Source: Trifolium pratense (taxonomy: Eukaryota; Streptophyta; Magnoliopsida; Fabales; Fabaceae). Taken from it: a stretch of DNA of 64,000 bases. The first letter of the stretch is position 1. Each line of letters starts with the position of its first letter. The DNA lies in assembly GCF_020283565.1 (NCBI RefSeq), contig NC_060060.1:71161257-71225256 (forward strand). The letters run 5' to 3'. The notes below the pieces were generated by a model, which saw only the letters and a program-made list of their open reading frames with translations, did no database searches and was not told where the DNA came from. This document shows, piece by piece, positions 11,301 to 22,410 of this stretch. The translations under genes and the position numbers were made by a program.

Positions 11301-12379
11301 TCTTCTTCACATGATTCAGTGTCAGATGTGCAAACACTTGTCAATACATGTATAGCTTTTGCAGTATCGGCTTCTCCTTCAGAATCTTCATCTGACCAAG
11401 TTACAGTTAACCCCTTCTTTTGTTTCTTCAGAAAGGTTCCACATTCACTTCTAATGTGACCAAACCCCTCACATTCATGGCATTGAACACCTTTATTTGG
11501 AGCTGATTTCTCATCTGTTACAGGTTTTCTGAAATTCCTGTAAGTGTTGCGACCAGTGTCAGCTGCACCTGTCTTAGAGCGTTTGTCCATTCTTTTTAGC
11601 ACCTTATTAAATTGTTTTCCCAAAAGAACCATTGCATCAGAGATGCTTTGTTCAGATTCTGTGTCACTCAGTTGATCTTCTTCCTCAGCATTTGAAACAA
11701 AAGCAATACTTTTGTTTTTCTTATCCATCTTTTCATTTGTGGCTACCTCATAGGTTTGTAGTGAACCAACCAGTTCATCTAGCTTCATATCTGTGATATC
11801 CTTTGCTTCTTCTATAGCTGTGACTTTCATGTCAAACTTCTTAGGTAGAGACTTGAGCATTTTTCTTACCAGCTTTTCTTCAGGTATCTTTTCACCCAAG
11901 GCATCAAATTGATTGTCAAAATCAAGTATGGTCATGTGAAAATCCTGAATGGTTTCATCATCGTTCATTCTTAGATTCTCAAACTTAGTTGTTAGGAGTT
12001 GTAGCTTAGACAGCTTCACTTTAGAGGTACCTTCATGAACAGTCTCAAGAATTGTCCAAGCTTCCTTAGCACAGACACACTTTTTGATGAGTCTGAATAT
12101 GTGCTTGTCAACACCATTATATAGGGCATATAATGCTTTTGAGTTTGCAAGAGCAAGCTCATCTTCTTCTTTGGACCATTCTTCAGCAGATTTCAACTCA
12201 AGAGTTGGTTTACCATCTTTGTCCATCTTCACAGGTGGAGTCCATCCTCTCAGAATTGCCTTCCATGTCTTGCTATCAATTTGTTTTAGGAAGGCCATCA
12301 TGCGGGACTTCCAATAGTCATAGTTTGAAGCGCCAACCAAGAGAGGTGGTCTGGTAACAAAACCTCCTTCTTTGTCCAT
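8312..12379 (-). pseudogene. Gag-pol of Sirevirus element 2, frameshifted in RT
   Basis: 1355 residues from the ATG at 12379. Order: capsid-type gag (opening with Y-D-Y-W-K-S); zinc knuckle [14 protein letters not shown]; a coiled-coil stretch; a second knuckle [14 protein letters not shown]; aspartic protease [13 protein letters not shown]; integrase with [24 protein letters not shown] and P-Q-Q-N-G-V-V-E-R; and reverse transcriptase up to Y-V-D-D-I-V. Directly after the Y-V-D-D box about ten bases are missing compared with element 1 (near 8366), so the frame runs out at 8312. A product from this copy would lack the RT thumb and RNase H. Compared with the uninterrupted gag-pol at 17611-22398, the rest is well preserved. 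Confidence 0.93.
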
Positions 12380-12435
12380 CCTTGCCAGAAACGATTTCCC
12401 TGGAGCTCACCCTAAAATTCAGAACAGGGTGCCTG

Positions 12436-12447
12436 CTCTGATGCCAA
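12436..12447 (-). promoter_or_regulatory. Primer binding site of element 2
   Basis: On the minus strand, just inside the 5' LTR, it reads TGGCATCAGAGC, one base off the usual initiator tRNA-Met complement TGGTATCAGAGC that is found intact at 17544 and 57116. Confidence 0.8.
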
Positions 12448-12448
12448 T

Positions 12449-13485
12449 TGAAATTCCTGGCACACAGTGGACAGGTGTTGCTCAAGGTGTAGCAACACTT
12501 GTCTGTTGTAGACAGATGTTGTAACTGGTGCGCCAACACTTGTCTATAAACAGAGCAAATAACATAAAACAACACAAACAGTAAAGTAAATAACACACGA
12601 GAGTTGTTAACCCAGTTCAGCCTAAAGCCTACTCTGGGGGATACCAATCCAGGAATGAAGTCCACTATCAGCAGTATTACTTTGAAGCTAAACTCACCCG
12701 TTTACAACTTCTCACTTAATCACTACCCAATGACCCTTCTACCTAGGAACTCCTAGATATGAGACCCCGTCCCAATTCCCACCTTAGCAACACAGACAGC
12801 GCTGCTATTCAATTCAACAATCACAACAGGTGGAGACACACTCCTAAGAAACTAGGATTCACTCTTGCTTAAAAGCTTGCAAGTAAACCACACAACACAA
12901 TAGAACAATCTCCGTACTTCAAAGCTTAGGAGAAGTTCACACTTACAACTCAATAACACAGGTCCTATCCTTGCATCAATGAGATACAAGAAAGACTCAC
13001 AATTAACACTCTAAAATCCTAAAACACACGCTTTGTAAGAACACGATTTTAGATGCTTGAAACCATATGCTCGCCTTCGTATTTATAGTAGTAGAACGAC
13101 TTGGGCTTCAAGACAAAATTAGGGCTTCTAGATTTGCGGCAGCAGTGATATATTTTTGAAAACAATAGTTATATTTTTGAAACACAAAAATATATTTTCC
13201 AAAAATATAATTCCTTTGGAAAATAAAACTAGGGTTTGGCTGCCTCATGAAACACATTAAACACGTGCGCCTTCCTCTGTAAGAAATCTTGAAACAATTC
13301 TTCAAACAGATCTTCAAAAGATTGAGTAGAAATTTAAACCCGCTAGCTGGCGCGCACGATACAGAGTCAGGTGTTGTTCCAAAGTGTAACAACATTTGTC
13401 ACAACACTTGGGGTCAGCACACTTGTCTCAACACTTGGCTAAAATATGTTTTTGCAAAATGTAGCCAATATACAAAAACCCAACA
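12449..13485 (-). repeat. 5' LTR of Sirevirus element 2
   Basis: 1037 bases, matching 3351-4387 with one difference found (position 13097). On the minus strand it starts TGTTGGG and ends TTTCA. It would hold the element's promoter; I do not assign a start site. Confidence 0.95.
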
Positions 13486-13564
13486 GTACCATGCTCATGA
13501 TTTTATTAAAGTTAGTATGTTGAACAACAAACTAGGTGTGCCAAGTTTTAGAGTTTGTACTTGA
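13486..13564 (+). pseudogene. RNase H fragment of LINE-type element (3' part)
   Basis: After the GTACC target duplication the reading frame broken at 3350 resumes and ends at a TGA at about 13564, with a short tail ending F-R-V-C-T. This confirms that the Sirevirus inserted inside the coding region. Confidence 0.6.
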
Positions 13565-13645
13565 TGGAGTTTTGGTTTATGTCCCCTCCATAGTGTTTCC
13601 TTTTTTCTTCTTTAATCTATTTTGGGTTGGTTAAAAAAAAAAAAA
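13565..13645 (+). mobile_element. LINE-like 3' end with poly(A) tract
   Basis: A pyrimidine-rich 3' untranslated stretch follows the RNase H stop and closes with 13 consecutive A residues (13633-13645), as expected for the 3' end of a reverse-transcribed LINE. A target duplication could not be recognised. Confidence 0.5.
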
Positions 13646-14713
13646 TTTGGTGAAAATATATTTGTGGAAAATATATTTTTCTTCTACAAGGTTGCTTTGA
13701 GCTGAAGTATTGTGCAGCCTGTTACGTTGTGATCTCGCGCCGTTTTATATTTATGGAATCCACGTGGTTTTTACTTGTGCGCCAAGTAGCGCCGTTTCTT
13801 ATGGTTCAGAAGGCGGCCATGACCTAGTTTTGTTTCTAATCAAATCATCCATTTAAGGAAACAAAACATTTGTTCGAAGAATATTACTTGAAGGAACTTT
13901 TGATCCTGAGTTATCGAAGCCCAATTCAAGACCTAGCCCATGCTAGCGCAGGTTATTTAAAGGAAGCTGACACCATTGTACAAACCGAAACCGAAACTGA
14001 AATCAATTTTACAACGATGTAGTCTTTTAGGGTTTCGTGTCATGTAGCCACTCTCTAGGAGAGTTGGTGTAAGTGAACCACTCGGGTTGTGAGATGGTCA
14101 CTATGTCCTCACTCAGAAACCTTTAGGTAATGAGTAGAGTGTTGTAATATCTCTAGAGCTTCTAAGCAGAGAGATAGTGTGTGTGAACCATTCCTAAGCT
14201 TTGAAGTACAGAATTGGTGAATGTTTAAGAAGTGTGTCTTCATCTGCAAGTTGTTATTTGTACGATCATAGTGGCTGTGATTAAGAGGAGTTGAGCGGAG
14301 GTTCTCATACCTAGGTGTGACTTAGGTAGAATATAGCACGGGTGGTGATTAGGTGATAAGTTGTAAACGGGCGAGTTTAGCTTTGAACTAATACTATCAT
14401 AGTGGATTCACTCCTGGATTGGTATCCCCCAGATTAGGTGACGTTGCACCGAACTGGGTTAACAAATAACTCGTGTTTTATGTTCTGCACTTTATTATTA
14501 ACTTGTCTGTACTGGTACGGGATGCTTAAGCATCACGTTCAACATCAGTATACTATCGCTCCTGACAAATGTTGGAGCATCATGTAAAACATCTACTGTT
14601 TACGTTTTTTTCAGTATCTGTTGTTAAGGTTATATGCCTTGCCATATTATTCATGACAGACCAGATGTTTCGCCATCCTGTACAACATCTGTTTCTGCTA
14701 TACCAGAATTTCA
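13646..14713 (+). mobile_element. Partial Sirevirus LTR
   Basis: The sequence shares long blocks with the solo LTR at 42841-43982, including the stretch around 'gatgtagtctt..agggtttcgtgt', the run ending 'cctcactcagaaacct' and the 'ggtatcccccagattaggtgacg' block. It ends CCAGAATTTCA at 14713 like other plus-strand Sirevirus LTRs here. The expected TGTTG start is missing; the left side runs directly into the LINE poly(A). The right side abuts gypsy protease-coding sequence once the later solo LTR is disregarded. Confidence 0.75.
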
Positions 14714-15790
14714 ATTGTGTAACGCCCCGATATTTTAAACATACATTTTATTGATTTATTATTTATTTAAATATAATTCTTGTTTTATTTCTTGTTTAAT
14801 TATTTTAGAATTAAGAGTGACCAAACCAAATTTGACTAGTTAGCCAAATTATGCCATATTTGGTTCATCCTTAATAGTTATCACGTGAATAGTATGATAG
14901 TTAGCCTAAAATGCTCCATGATTTCATTAACCATAAAGTCTATAGTATTTTCTTAATATAGCCTTCTATTTGCCAACCAAGTTACTGATAGAGGTGAAAT
15001 AAATATTTCTTCTTCACCATTTTGATCGGGTGCATTATTTCCCATTCATTCCAATTCAATTGTCTTAATACCATATAATTAACCTATTAGTCCTCAACCA
15101 TTATATTCATACCATAAGTACCTTTAACCTATTATTATTGGTTTCAATGTTATGCCATGCGTTTCAATGTTAACCAAGTCTATGAAACCAAACTCCTATT
15201 TCATCAATTTGGTTCGGTTTAGCCATTCTTATTAATTTTAGTTTCCATTCCAACTAAAAGACTACCACACACAGTTTCCACCAATTATTCCAAGTTCTAT
15301 AAATTTCTTCTCTCATAATTTCAAGTGATCGTCAAGCTTTGATTTCATGAGCATCGTTTCGTCGGCTTTAGAGTTTCTTCAACTAGGAAGTAAAGCGCTT
15401 ATAAGGTAAGGGCTTTTTCCCCATAAACTCATGCTACGTAGGATTATGTTGTTAAATAATAGTAGAACTTTTGCCACTTAAAATGAACCAATGGAATCAG
15501 CCTTATAAAAAGCAAATAAATAATTTCGTGCGTCGGTTATATATATAAGTTTGTGATAATTGAATTGATGGATATGTGCTTATGTTTGCAAATTAATCTT
15601 CAGTTCATGCCATGTGTATTGTGTTTGGTAGTTGCAAATTATACAATTACTTGTTAAATTAAGAATTGAAATATATAAATAAGTAGTTTCAAATCAGAGT
15701 GATTTATTGCTGTTTCGGTGAAATCGGCCTTGCTAAGAAAGTTGAGTATCATGCATCATATAGGATGTGTATAGCAGAGTATATTTAGGT

Positions 15791-15870
15791 AGCCTGTGTG
15801 GCTGGTTTTACTTTTAGCCTGTGTGGCTTGAGCCTGTGTGGTTGGTTTACTTTTAGCCTGTGTGGCTGGT
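15791..15870 (+). repeat. Short tandem repeat AGCCTGTGTGGCTGG
   Basis: Four imperfect units of AGCCTGTGTGGCT(T/G)G with TTTACTTTT-type spacers sit inside the gypsy solo LTR. This is probably slippage-driven. Confidence 0.7.
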
Positions 15871-16514
15871 TCTCTCATTGGTATGAGATTTATTATCCGG
15901 ATCATTAGTATTTCATATAGTGTTGTCTTAGTCACATTGCATTGCATATAGAAAGGGAGAAAAAAATACAATAGTAAATAATTATTACAATTATAATAAA
16001 AGCAAAGAAAAAGAAAAAGGAAGAAAAGAAAAAGTATAGTTAGTCTATGGTAAAGCGGTGATCGTTGCTTCCTCGTCTTTCATTTGATTTTGCCGTACAA
16101 TTTGTAATATGTGTAATTATATTGCCTTGTCTATTACTGTCGTTCAACAATAAGATGATACCTATGTTTGTATATGTGACTCTTATCACCCAAAAGTTTT
16201 TATAATAAATTAATAATTATATTTTCGATAAGGTGAAGTGTTTTGTTATTATTTTATAACATTTTCTTGTGGTGAGTATGATTCAATGTGGACCAGGAAA
16301 TTGACCCTTACAACCAATATTTTAGGTACTCAAGAAGAAAGCCATGATTGAACGTGATGCTTGAAGCGCGTATGAACGGGGAAAATTGGGTTTTTGTAAT
16401 AATTGAGAATTTTATGTAATAAATAATTTGTTGTTGTATTTTCTTCCGCTGAAAATTTTCAAATATTAATTCATTTTAATTAAGTCTATATTTCTATGAA
16501 TTCTATTTCAATTA

Positions 16515-17541
16515 TGTTGGATATTTGAATTGGCTTAATTTTGCTAAAACAAATATACTAACAAGATGTTGGAAAACATGTTACAACATCATATTTACTC
16601 AAGGAAATCTCGCGCATTTATGAGAGCATCTGCTATATATGGAAATCCACTTAAAGAGCACGCTCAATGGAGATTTGATCTGATCAGGAGTTTTAAAGAT
16701 AAGACAGACTTAATGGTACAACGGTATGATCACAATTATCCTATAAAGTCCTTAAACACTTTTGGAAAGTTTATATACAATCTTGATGAAGATCAAAAGA
16801 GAATTAGATCACCTTTTATGAGTTACAAGGAGCGTCCTACGAGTAATGAAGAAAGAGGAGCGTGCTAGATCATTATATATACGAAGACCAAGCTCAAGAC
16901 TATTATCTCATTGAAAAATATTAGTTACATATATTGAGTCTTTGTTAAAGTCTTTGTTAAGTCTTTGTTGAGTTTTTTTATTGTTTGATTGTAATTCTTG
17001 CTTGTGGATTCTATAACACAAGTTAAGAAGTAAGTTTATTAGTTTAAGGTTGCTCCTAAGCTTTGAAGTACGGAGTTTACCGTGTGTGACTCACTTGAAG
17101 CTTTTAAGCAAAAGTGAAGTGTTGTCTTGACAAGTTGTCGCCACATCATTCTCAACATTGTATAATCAACACAGGTTGTGTTGTGTGAGTGGAAGTGAGA
17201 TGGGATCTCATGTCTAGGAGTTCCTAGGCAGAAGTTGCATGAGTAGTGTCGAGGTTATAAGGCGTAAACTAGGGGTTTGCTGGAGGTCTTAGTTTAAGGC
17301 GTAAATCCTAAGGTTTGCTGGAGGTCTTAGTAACTAGAGCTATTAGTGGATTTCCTTCCTGGATTGGTATCCCCCAGAGTAGGCAGTTGGCTGAACTGGG
17401 TTAACAATTACTTGTGTCATTTATTTATTTTCTGTCAGTTTTTATATGTTATAAGATGTGCCAACAATAGAAACAACATTATTCATAAAGTAGTTGTTGG
17501 GACATCTTCGGTAACATCATTCTAGTGATACCAGAATTTCA
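16515..17541 (+). repeat. 5' LTR of Sirevirus element 1
   Basis: 1027 bases from TGTTGGATATTTG to CCAGAATTTCA, matching 25405-26431. It contains an open frame of 100 codons (16566-16868), present in both LTRs, that resembles nothing I know and is probably incidental. Confidence 0.96.
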
Positions 17542-17543
17542 AT

Positions 17544-17555
17544 TGGTATCAGAGC
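17544..17555 (+). promoter_or_regulatory. Primer binding site of element 1
   Basis: TGGTATCAGAGC, two bases after the LTR, complementary to the 3' end of plant initiator tRNA-Met. Confidence 0.92.
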
Positions 17556-17610
17556 AGGCACCCTGTTCTGTTATTTTGGGTGAGCTCCAGGGAGAGTACT
17601 TTCTGGTACA

Positions 17611-20600
17611 ATGGATAAAGAAGGAGGGTCAGTGTCTAAACCCCCCTTACTGACAGGTCCTGAGAACTATGATTATTGGAAATCTAAAATGGAGGCTTTC
17701 ATAAAATCAATTGACAGCAGGACATGGAAGGCTGTGTTACGTGGATGGGAACCACCAATGGTTCTTGACAAAGATGGCAATAAAACTGATGTCAAGAAGC
17801 CAAATGATGAATGGACTAAAGATGAGGATGATCTGGCACTTGGCAACTCCAAAGCCTTGTATGCAATTTTTAATGGTGTGGATGCAAACATGTTCAGGCT
17901 TGTTAAGAGATGTATTACTGCTAAACATGCCTGGGAAATTCTGAGAAAAGCTCATGAAGGAACATCAAAAGTTAAGCTATCTAAGCTTCAGATGCTCAAA
18001 ACCAATTTTGAGAATCTCAGAATGAAGGAGGAAGAAACCATTCATGACTTTCAGATGAATGTGCTTGACTTTGCAAATTCGTTTGATGCACTTGGAAAAC
18101 CTATCTCAGATGAGGAGCTAGTTGGAAAAATACTCAGATCTTTGCCTAAAAGATTTGATATGAAGGTGACAGCCATTGAGGAGGCTCATGATCTCTCAAG
18201 CCTAAACTTAGATGAACTCATAGGATCACTGCAGACCTATGAAATTGGGTTGAACAGAAGGAATGAAAAGAAAGATAAGAATCTAGCCTTTGCTTCAAAA
18301 AGTGCTGCTGATGATTTACAAATTGAATCTGAAGGTGAAGAAAGCTTAGCTGAGTCTATGGCTATGCTTGGGAGACAGTTCAACAAGTTGATGAAGAAAG
18401 TGGATCAAAGGCACAAGCCAAATGGTCGTTTCAACAACAACAAACAGTCCAGCATTCAGAAAAAGACAAATGAAGATGAAAGAGGAGTGAAATGCCATGA
18501 GTGTGAAGGTTTTGGCCATATCAGACCTGAATGTCCAACCTTTCTAAAAAGGCAAAAGAAAAGTCTTGTGGTTTCATGGTCTGATACAGATTCAGAGGAG
18601 GAAGAATCTGCCAAATTTGTTAATGCTTTAACTGGGGTTTGTGTATCTGACTCAGAATCATGTGATGAGGAGGTAACTTATGAAGAACTAGCTGCTACTT
18701 ATAAAGATCTTCATAACAGAAGTATAGAAGTTTGCAAAGCATTAGAGAAACAAAAGAAGATCAATGGTAAACTACAAGCTGAGAAAAATGACTTACTCAT
18801 GAACATTGATAATCTCAACATTAAGGTTGAAGATCAGAGTAGTCAAATTCAACAGTTGGAAATGGAGAAGTCTAACCTCCTGTGTAAAGTTGCTGAACAA
18901 GGTGAAGAAGTGACCAAGTTAAATGCTGACTTGGATCAAATCACAAAAGTGGCTAAAATGATGACCAAAGGTACTGATGCCTTTGAGGAAATGCTACAGA
19001 GACAAAACTATGGGAAACCTAAGCCCATTGGTTTTGAACATGAAAGAGTAAATCAGCAGATGAAGTTCAACAATGCTACTATACATACTCCAATCAGCAG
19101 TACGTTTGTGTCAGGAGGATTGTCGCGACATCTGATGGGACATCCTATGCCCAGGTTCTATAACTGGACATGCCATCATTGTGGTAGGAAAGGACACATT
19201 AGGCCCTTCTGCTATAGGCTGCACGGATATCCAAGGAAAGTTCATCAAGAAAGCTATACACCTGCTTTTCCTAATATTACAACCAGAATGGAATGGAGAG
19301 AAAAGAAGAAGATCACGGGTCTAATAGCTCATACATCCTTGAGAGCTTCTTCAAGAGAAACTTGGTACTTTGATAGTGGCTGTTCTAGACACATGACAGG
19401 TGTTGAACACTATCTTGAAGATTTAAAGTCATATGCTTCCAGCTTTGTGACCTTTGGAGATGGGGCCAAAGGAGAGATCAAGGGAGTTGGTAAACTTGCA
19501 AACCATGGCTTACCAAAGCTAGATAATGTGCTGCTTGTAAAAGGGCTTAAAGCAAATCTTATCAGCATAAGTCAACTTTGTGATCAAGGCATGAAAGTCA
19601 ACTTCACAAAAGCTGAATGCCTAGTTACAAATGAGCAAGGAGAACTGTTGATGAAAGGAGTAAGGTCTAGAGACAACTGTTATCTCTGGATTCCTAAAGA
19701 AGAAGATGTACCAACATGTCTTATTAGTAAAGAAGATGAGGTAAAGTTGTGGCACCAAAAACTTGGCCACCTGCACCTCAAAGGCATGAAGAAGGCAATA
19801 GCTAAAGAGGCAATCAGAGGTCTTCCAAAACTCAAAATTGAGGAAGGAAGTATATGTGGAGAATGTCAAATAGGGAAGCAGACAAAGATGTCGCATCCAA
19901 AGTTGCAACATCTTACCACAACAAGGGTTCTAGAATTACTGCACATAGACCTGATGGGGCCAATGCAAGTGGAGAGCCTTGGAGGAAAAAGGTACGCGTT
20001 TGTCATGGTAGATGACTTTTCAAGGTTCACATGGATTGAATTTCTAAAAGACAAATCTGAAAGTTTTGATGCATTCAAAGAACTTTGTCTTCAACTCCAA
20101 AGAGAAAAGAACTCTGCTATTGTTAGGATACGAAGTGATCATGGTAAAGAGTTTGAGAATGCAAGCTTTCTAGAATTCTGCATCTCTGAAGGAATCAAGC
20201 ATGAATTCTCAGCTCCAATCACACCTCAACAAAATGGTGTTGTTGAGAGGAAGAACAGGACAATACAAGAGTCAGCCAGAGTGATGTTGCATGCAAAACA
20301 TCTTCCATATCAATTCTGGGCTGAGGCTATGCATACTGCTTGTTATATTCACAATCGTGTCACACTCAGAACTGGAACTTCTACTACACTATATGAACTG
20401 TGGAAAGGCAGAAAGCCAACTGTCAAACACTTTCATGTGTTTGGAAGTAAGTGCTATATCCTATCTGATAGAGAGCACAGAAGAAAAATGGATCCCAAAA
20501 GTGAAGAAGGATTGTTTCTTGGATACTCAACAAACAGCAGGGCATATAGAGTTTACAACCAGAGAACTAAGGTAATAGTAGAATCTATCAATGTTGTGAT

Positions 20601-22398
20601 AGATGATTTGACATCTGCTAAAACATCTGATACTGAAGATGATGTTGCAACAACTTTGCCAACATCTGAAGAAGCTGTAGCAGATAAGGAATCAGATTCA
20701 GATGATGAATCAACCATTCCTACACCTCGTCCTGTGAGTAAAGTTCCTTCAATAAGAATCCAGAAGAACCATCCCAAGGATCTCATCATAGGAAATCCTA
20801 ACCAAGGAATTGCTACAAGAAGGACTAATGAAGTGGTTACTAATTCATGTTTTGTTTCAAAAGTTGAGCCTAAAAATGTAAAAGAGGCTCTCACTGATGA
20901 GTTTTGGATAGAAGCCATGCAAGATGAATTAACTCAGTTTAGAAGAAGTGATGTGTGGGATCTTGTTCCTAGACCTAATGGTGTTAATGTCATAGGCACA
21001 AAATGGGTGTTCAAGAACAAGTCAGATGAAAATGGTGTTGTAACAAGAAACAAGGCAAGGTTAGTGGCTCAAGGGTACACTCAGGTTGAAGGACTTGATT
21101 TTGATGAAACATTTGCGCCAGTTGCAAGACTGGAATCTATTAGGCTACTTCTTGGTATAGCATGCATCTTCAAATTTAAGCTGTACCAAATGGATGTCAA
21201 GAGTGCCTTTCTCAATGGGTACCTACATGAAGAAGTTTATGTGGAGCAGCCTAAAGGTTTTGTAGATCCTGCTAATCCTGATCATGTGTACAAGTTAAAG
21301 AAAGCTCTTTATGGACTGAAACAGGCTCCAAGGGCTTGGTACGAAAGGCTGACAAATTTCCTTGTTAGTCAAGGATACAGAAAAGGAGGTCATGACAAAA
21401 CCTTGTTTGTTAAAGAACAAGAAGAGAAGCTGATGATCGCCCAGATTTATGTTGATGACATAGTATTTGGTGGAATGTCTGACAAGATGGTGCAACAATT
21501 TGTACAACAAATGCAATCAGAGTTTGAAATGAGTTTGGTAGGTGAGCTGACATATTTCCTTGGTCTGCAAGTTAAACAAATGGAAGACACCATATTTGTT
21601 TCTCAAAGCAAGTATGCGAAGAACATGGTCAAAAAGTTTGGAATGGACACTGCAGCACACAAGAGAACTCCAGCTGCTACTCATCTGAAGCTAACCAAAG
21701 ATGAGAATGGCATTGATGTTGACCAAAGTCTGTACAGGAGTATGATTGGCAGTCTCTTGTATCTTACAGCTAGTAGACCTGACATCACCTTTGCTGTTGG
21801 TGTTTGTGCAAGATACCAAGCCAAGCCAAAGATGAGCCATCTTGTGCAAGTCAAAAGGATTCTGAAGTATATAAAGGGCACCAGTGATTATGGGATTCTG
21901 TACTCCCAGACAAAGAATTCAACTTTGATAGGGTATTGTGATGCAGATTGGGCTGGAAGTGCTGATGATAGAAAGAGCACTTCAGGAGGATGCTTCTTTT
22001 TGGGTGATAATTTAATCTCATGGTTCAGCAAGAAGCAGAATTGTGTGTCTCTGTCTACTGCAGAGGCTGAATATATAGCTGCAGGAAGCAGTTGTTCCCA
22101 GCTGATGTGGATGAAACAGATGCTGAAAGAATATAATGTCGACCAAGATGTCATGACATTATATTGTGACAACTTGAGTGCAATCAATATATCAAAGAAT
22201 CCAGTTCAACACTCAAGAACCAAACACATAGACATCAGGCATCATTTTATCAGAGACCTTGTTGAAGAAAATTGTGTGGAACTCAAGCACATTGGTACAA
22301 ATGAACAGCTAGCTGACATTTTTACAAAGGCGCTTGATGCTAATCAGTTTGAATTTTTAAGGGGCAAATTGGGAATTTGCCTGCATGAAGAAGCATAG
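17611..22398 (+). CDS. Gag-pol polyprotein of Sirevirus element 1
   Basis: 1595 residues, uninterrupted. Gag occupies about residues 1-290, then a zinc knuckle [14 protein letters not shown] (about 295), an acidic and coiled-coil stretch, and a second knuckle [14 protein letters not shown] (about 521). The protease has W-Y-F-D-S-G-C (about 585, catalytic D-S-G). Integrase starts near residue 710 with H-Q-K-L-G-H and C-G-E-C zinc ligands, then the D-D-E triad in [15 protein letters not shown] and P-Q-Q-N-G-V-V-E-R. Reverse transcriptase spans about 1050-1350 with Y-V-D-D-I (about 1280), followed by RNase H with G-Y-C-D-A-D-W, T-A-E-A-E-Y and H-I-D-I-R-H-H. The start ATG is 55 bases past the primer site. 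The terminator TAG is followed by CAG-TTA, a readthrough context, and the next frame is in phase. Confidence 0.97.
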   Translation: MDKEGGSVSKPPLLTGPENYDYWKSKMEAFIKSIDSRTWKAVLRGWEPPMVLDKDGNKTDVKKPNDEWTKDEDDLALGNSKALYAIFNGVDANMFRLVKRCITAKHAWEILRKAHEGTSKVKLSKLQMLKTNFENLRMKEEETIHDFQMNVLDFANSFDALGKPISDEELVGKILRSLPKRFDMKVTAIEEAHDLSSLNLDELIGSLQTYEIGLNRRNEKKDKNLAFASKSAADDLQIESEGEESLAESMAMLGRQFNKLMKKVDQRHKPNGRFNNNKQSSIQKKTNEDERGVKCHECEGFGHIRPECPTFLKRQKKSLVVSWSDTDSEEEESAKFVNALTGVCVSDSESCDEEVTYEELAATYKDLHNRSIEVCKALEKQKKINGKLQAEKNDLLMNIDNLNIKVEDQSSQIQQLEMEKSNLLCKVAEQGEEVTKLNADLDQITKVAKMMTKGTDAFEEMLQRQNYGKPKPIGFEHERVNQQMKFNNATIHTPISSTFVSGGLSRHLMGHPMPRFYNWTCHHCGRKGHIRPFCYRLHGYPRKVHQESYTPAFPNITTRMEWREKKKITGLIAHTSLRASSRETWYFDSGCSRHMTGVEHYLEDLKSYASSFVTFGDGAKGEIKGVGKLANHGLPKLDNVLLVKGLKANLISISQLCDQGMKVNFTKAECLVTNEQGELLMKGVRSRDNCYLWIPKEEDVPTCLISKEDEVKLWHQKLGHLHLKGMKKAIAKEAIRGLPKLKIEEGSICGECQIGKQTKMSHPKLQHLTTTRVLELLHIDLMGPMQVESLGGKRYAFVMVDDFSRFTWIEFLKDKSESFDAFKELCLQLQREKNSAIVRIRSDHGKEFENASFLEFCISEGIKHEFSAPITPQQNGVVERKNRTIQESARVMLHAKHLPYQFWAEAMHTACYIHNRVTLRTGTSTTLYELWKGRKPTVKHFHVFGSKCYILSDREHRRKMDPKSEEGLFLGYSTNSRAYRVYNQRTKVIVESINVVIDDLTSAKTSDTEDDVATTLPTSEEAVADKESDSDDESTIPTPRPVSKVPSIRIQKNHPKDLIIGNPNQGIATRRTNEVVTNSCFVSKVEPKNVKEALTDEFWIEAMQDELTQFRRSDVWDLVPRPNGVNVIGTKWVFKNKSDENGVVTRNKARLVAQGYTQVEGLDFDETFAPVARLESIRLLLGIACIFKFKLYQMDVKSAFLNGYLHEEVYVEQPKGFVDPANPDHVYKLKKALYGLKQAPRAWYERLTNFLVSQGYRKGGHDKTLFVKEQEEKLMIAQIYVDDIVFGGMSDKMVQQFVQQMQSEFEMSLVGELTYFLGLQVKQMEDTIFVSQSKYAKNMVKKFGMDTAAHKRTPAATHLKLTKDENGIDVDQSLYRSMIGSLLYLTASRPDITFAVGVCARYQAKPKMSHLVQVKRILKYIKGTSDYGILYSQTKNSTLIGYCDADWAGSADDRKSTSGGCFFLGDNLISWFSKKQNCVSLSTAEAEYIAAGSSCSQLMWMKQMLKEYNVDQDVMTLYCDNLSAINISKNPVQHSRTKHIDIRHHFIRDLVEENCVELKHIGTNEQLADIFTKALDANQFEFLRGKLGICLHEEA

Positions 22399-22404
22399 CA
22401 GTTA
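22396..22404 (+). promoter_or_regulatory. Leaky stop context TAG-CAG-TTA at pol end
   Basis: UAG followed by CAR-YYA is the readthrough signal known from tobacco mosaic virus and reported for soybean SIRE1. Here it reads TAG CAG TTA, and the frame remains open for 806 more codons. The same nine bases occur at the pol end of element 2 (7448-7440, minus strand). Confidence 0.75.
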
Positions 22405-22410
22405 CAGCAG

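Larger units (their letters stand above)
3351..13485 (-). mobile_element. Sirevirus (Ty1/copia) element 2, complete, minus strand
   Basis: A full-length LTR retrotransposon with two 1037-base LTRs, a 5-base target duplication GTACC (3346-3350 and 13486-13490), a primer site, gag-pol, an envelope-like ORF and a polypurine tract. The gene order and the extra 3' ORF place it in the Sirevirus lineage of Ty1/copia. I find one difference between the LTRs (T at 3999, C at 13097), so the insertion is recent. Pol carries a frameshift in reverse transcriptase. It interrupts the LINE RNase H frame. Confidence 0.95.
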
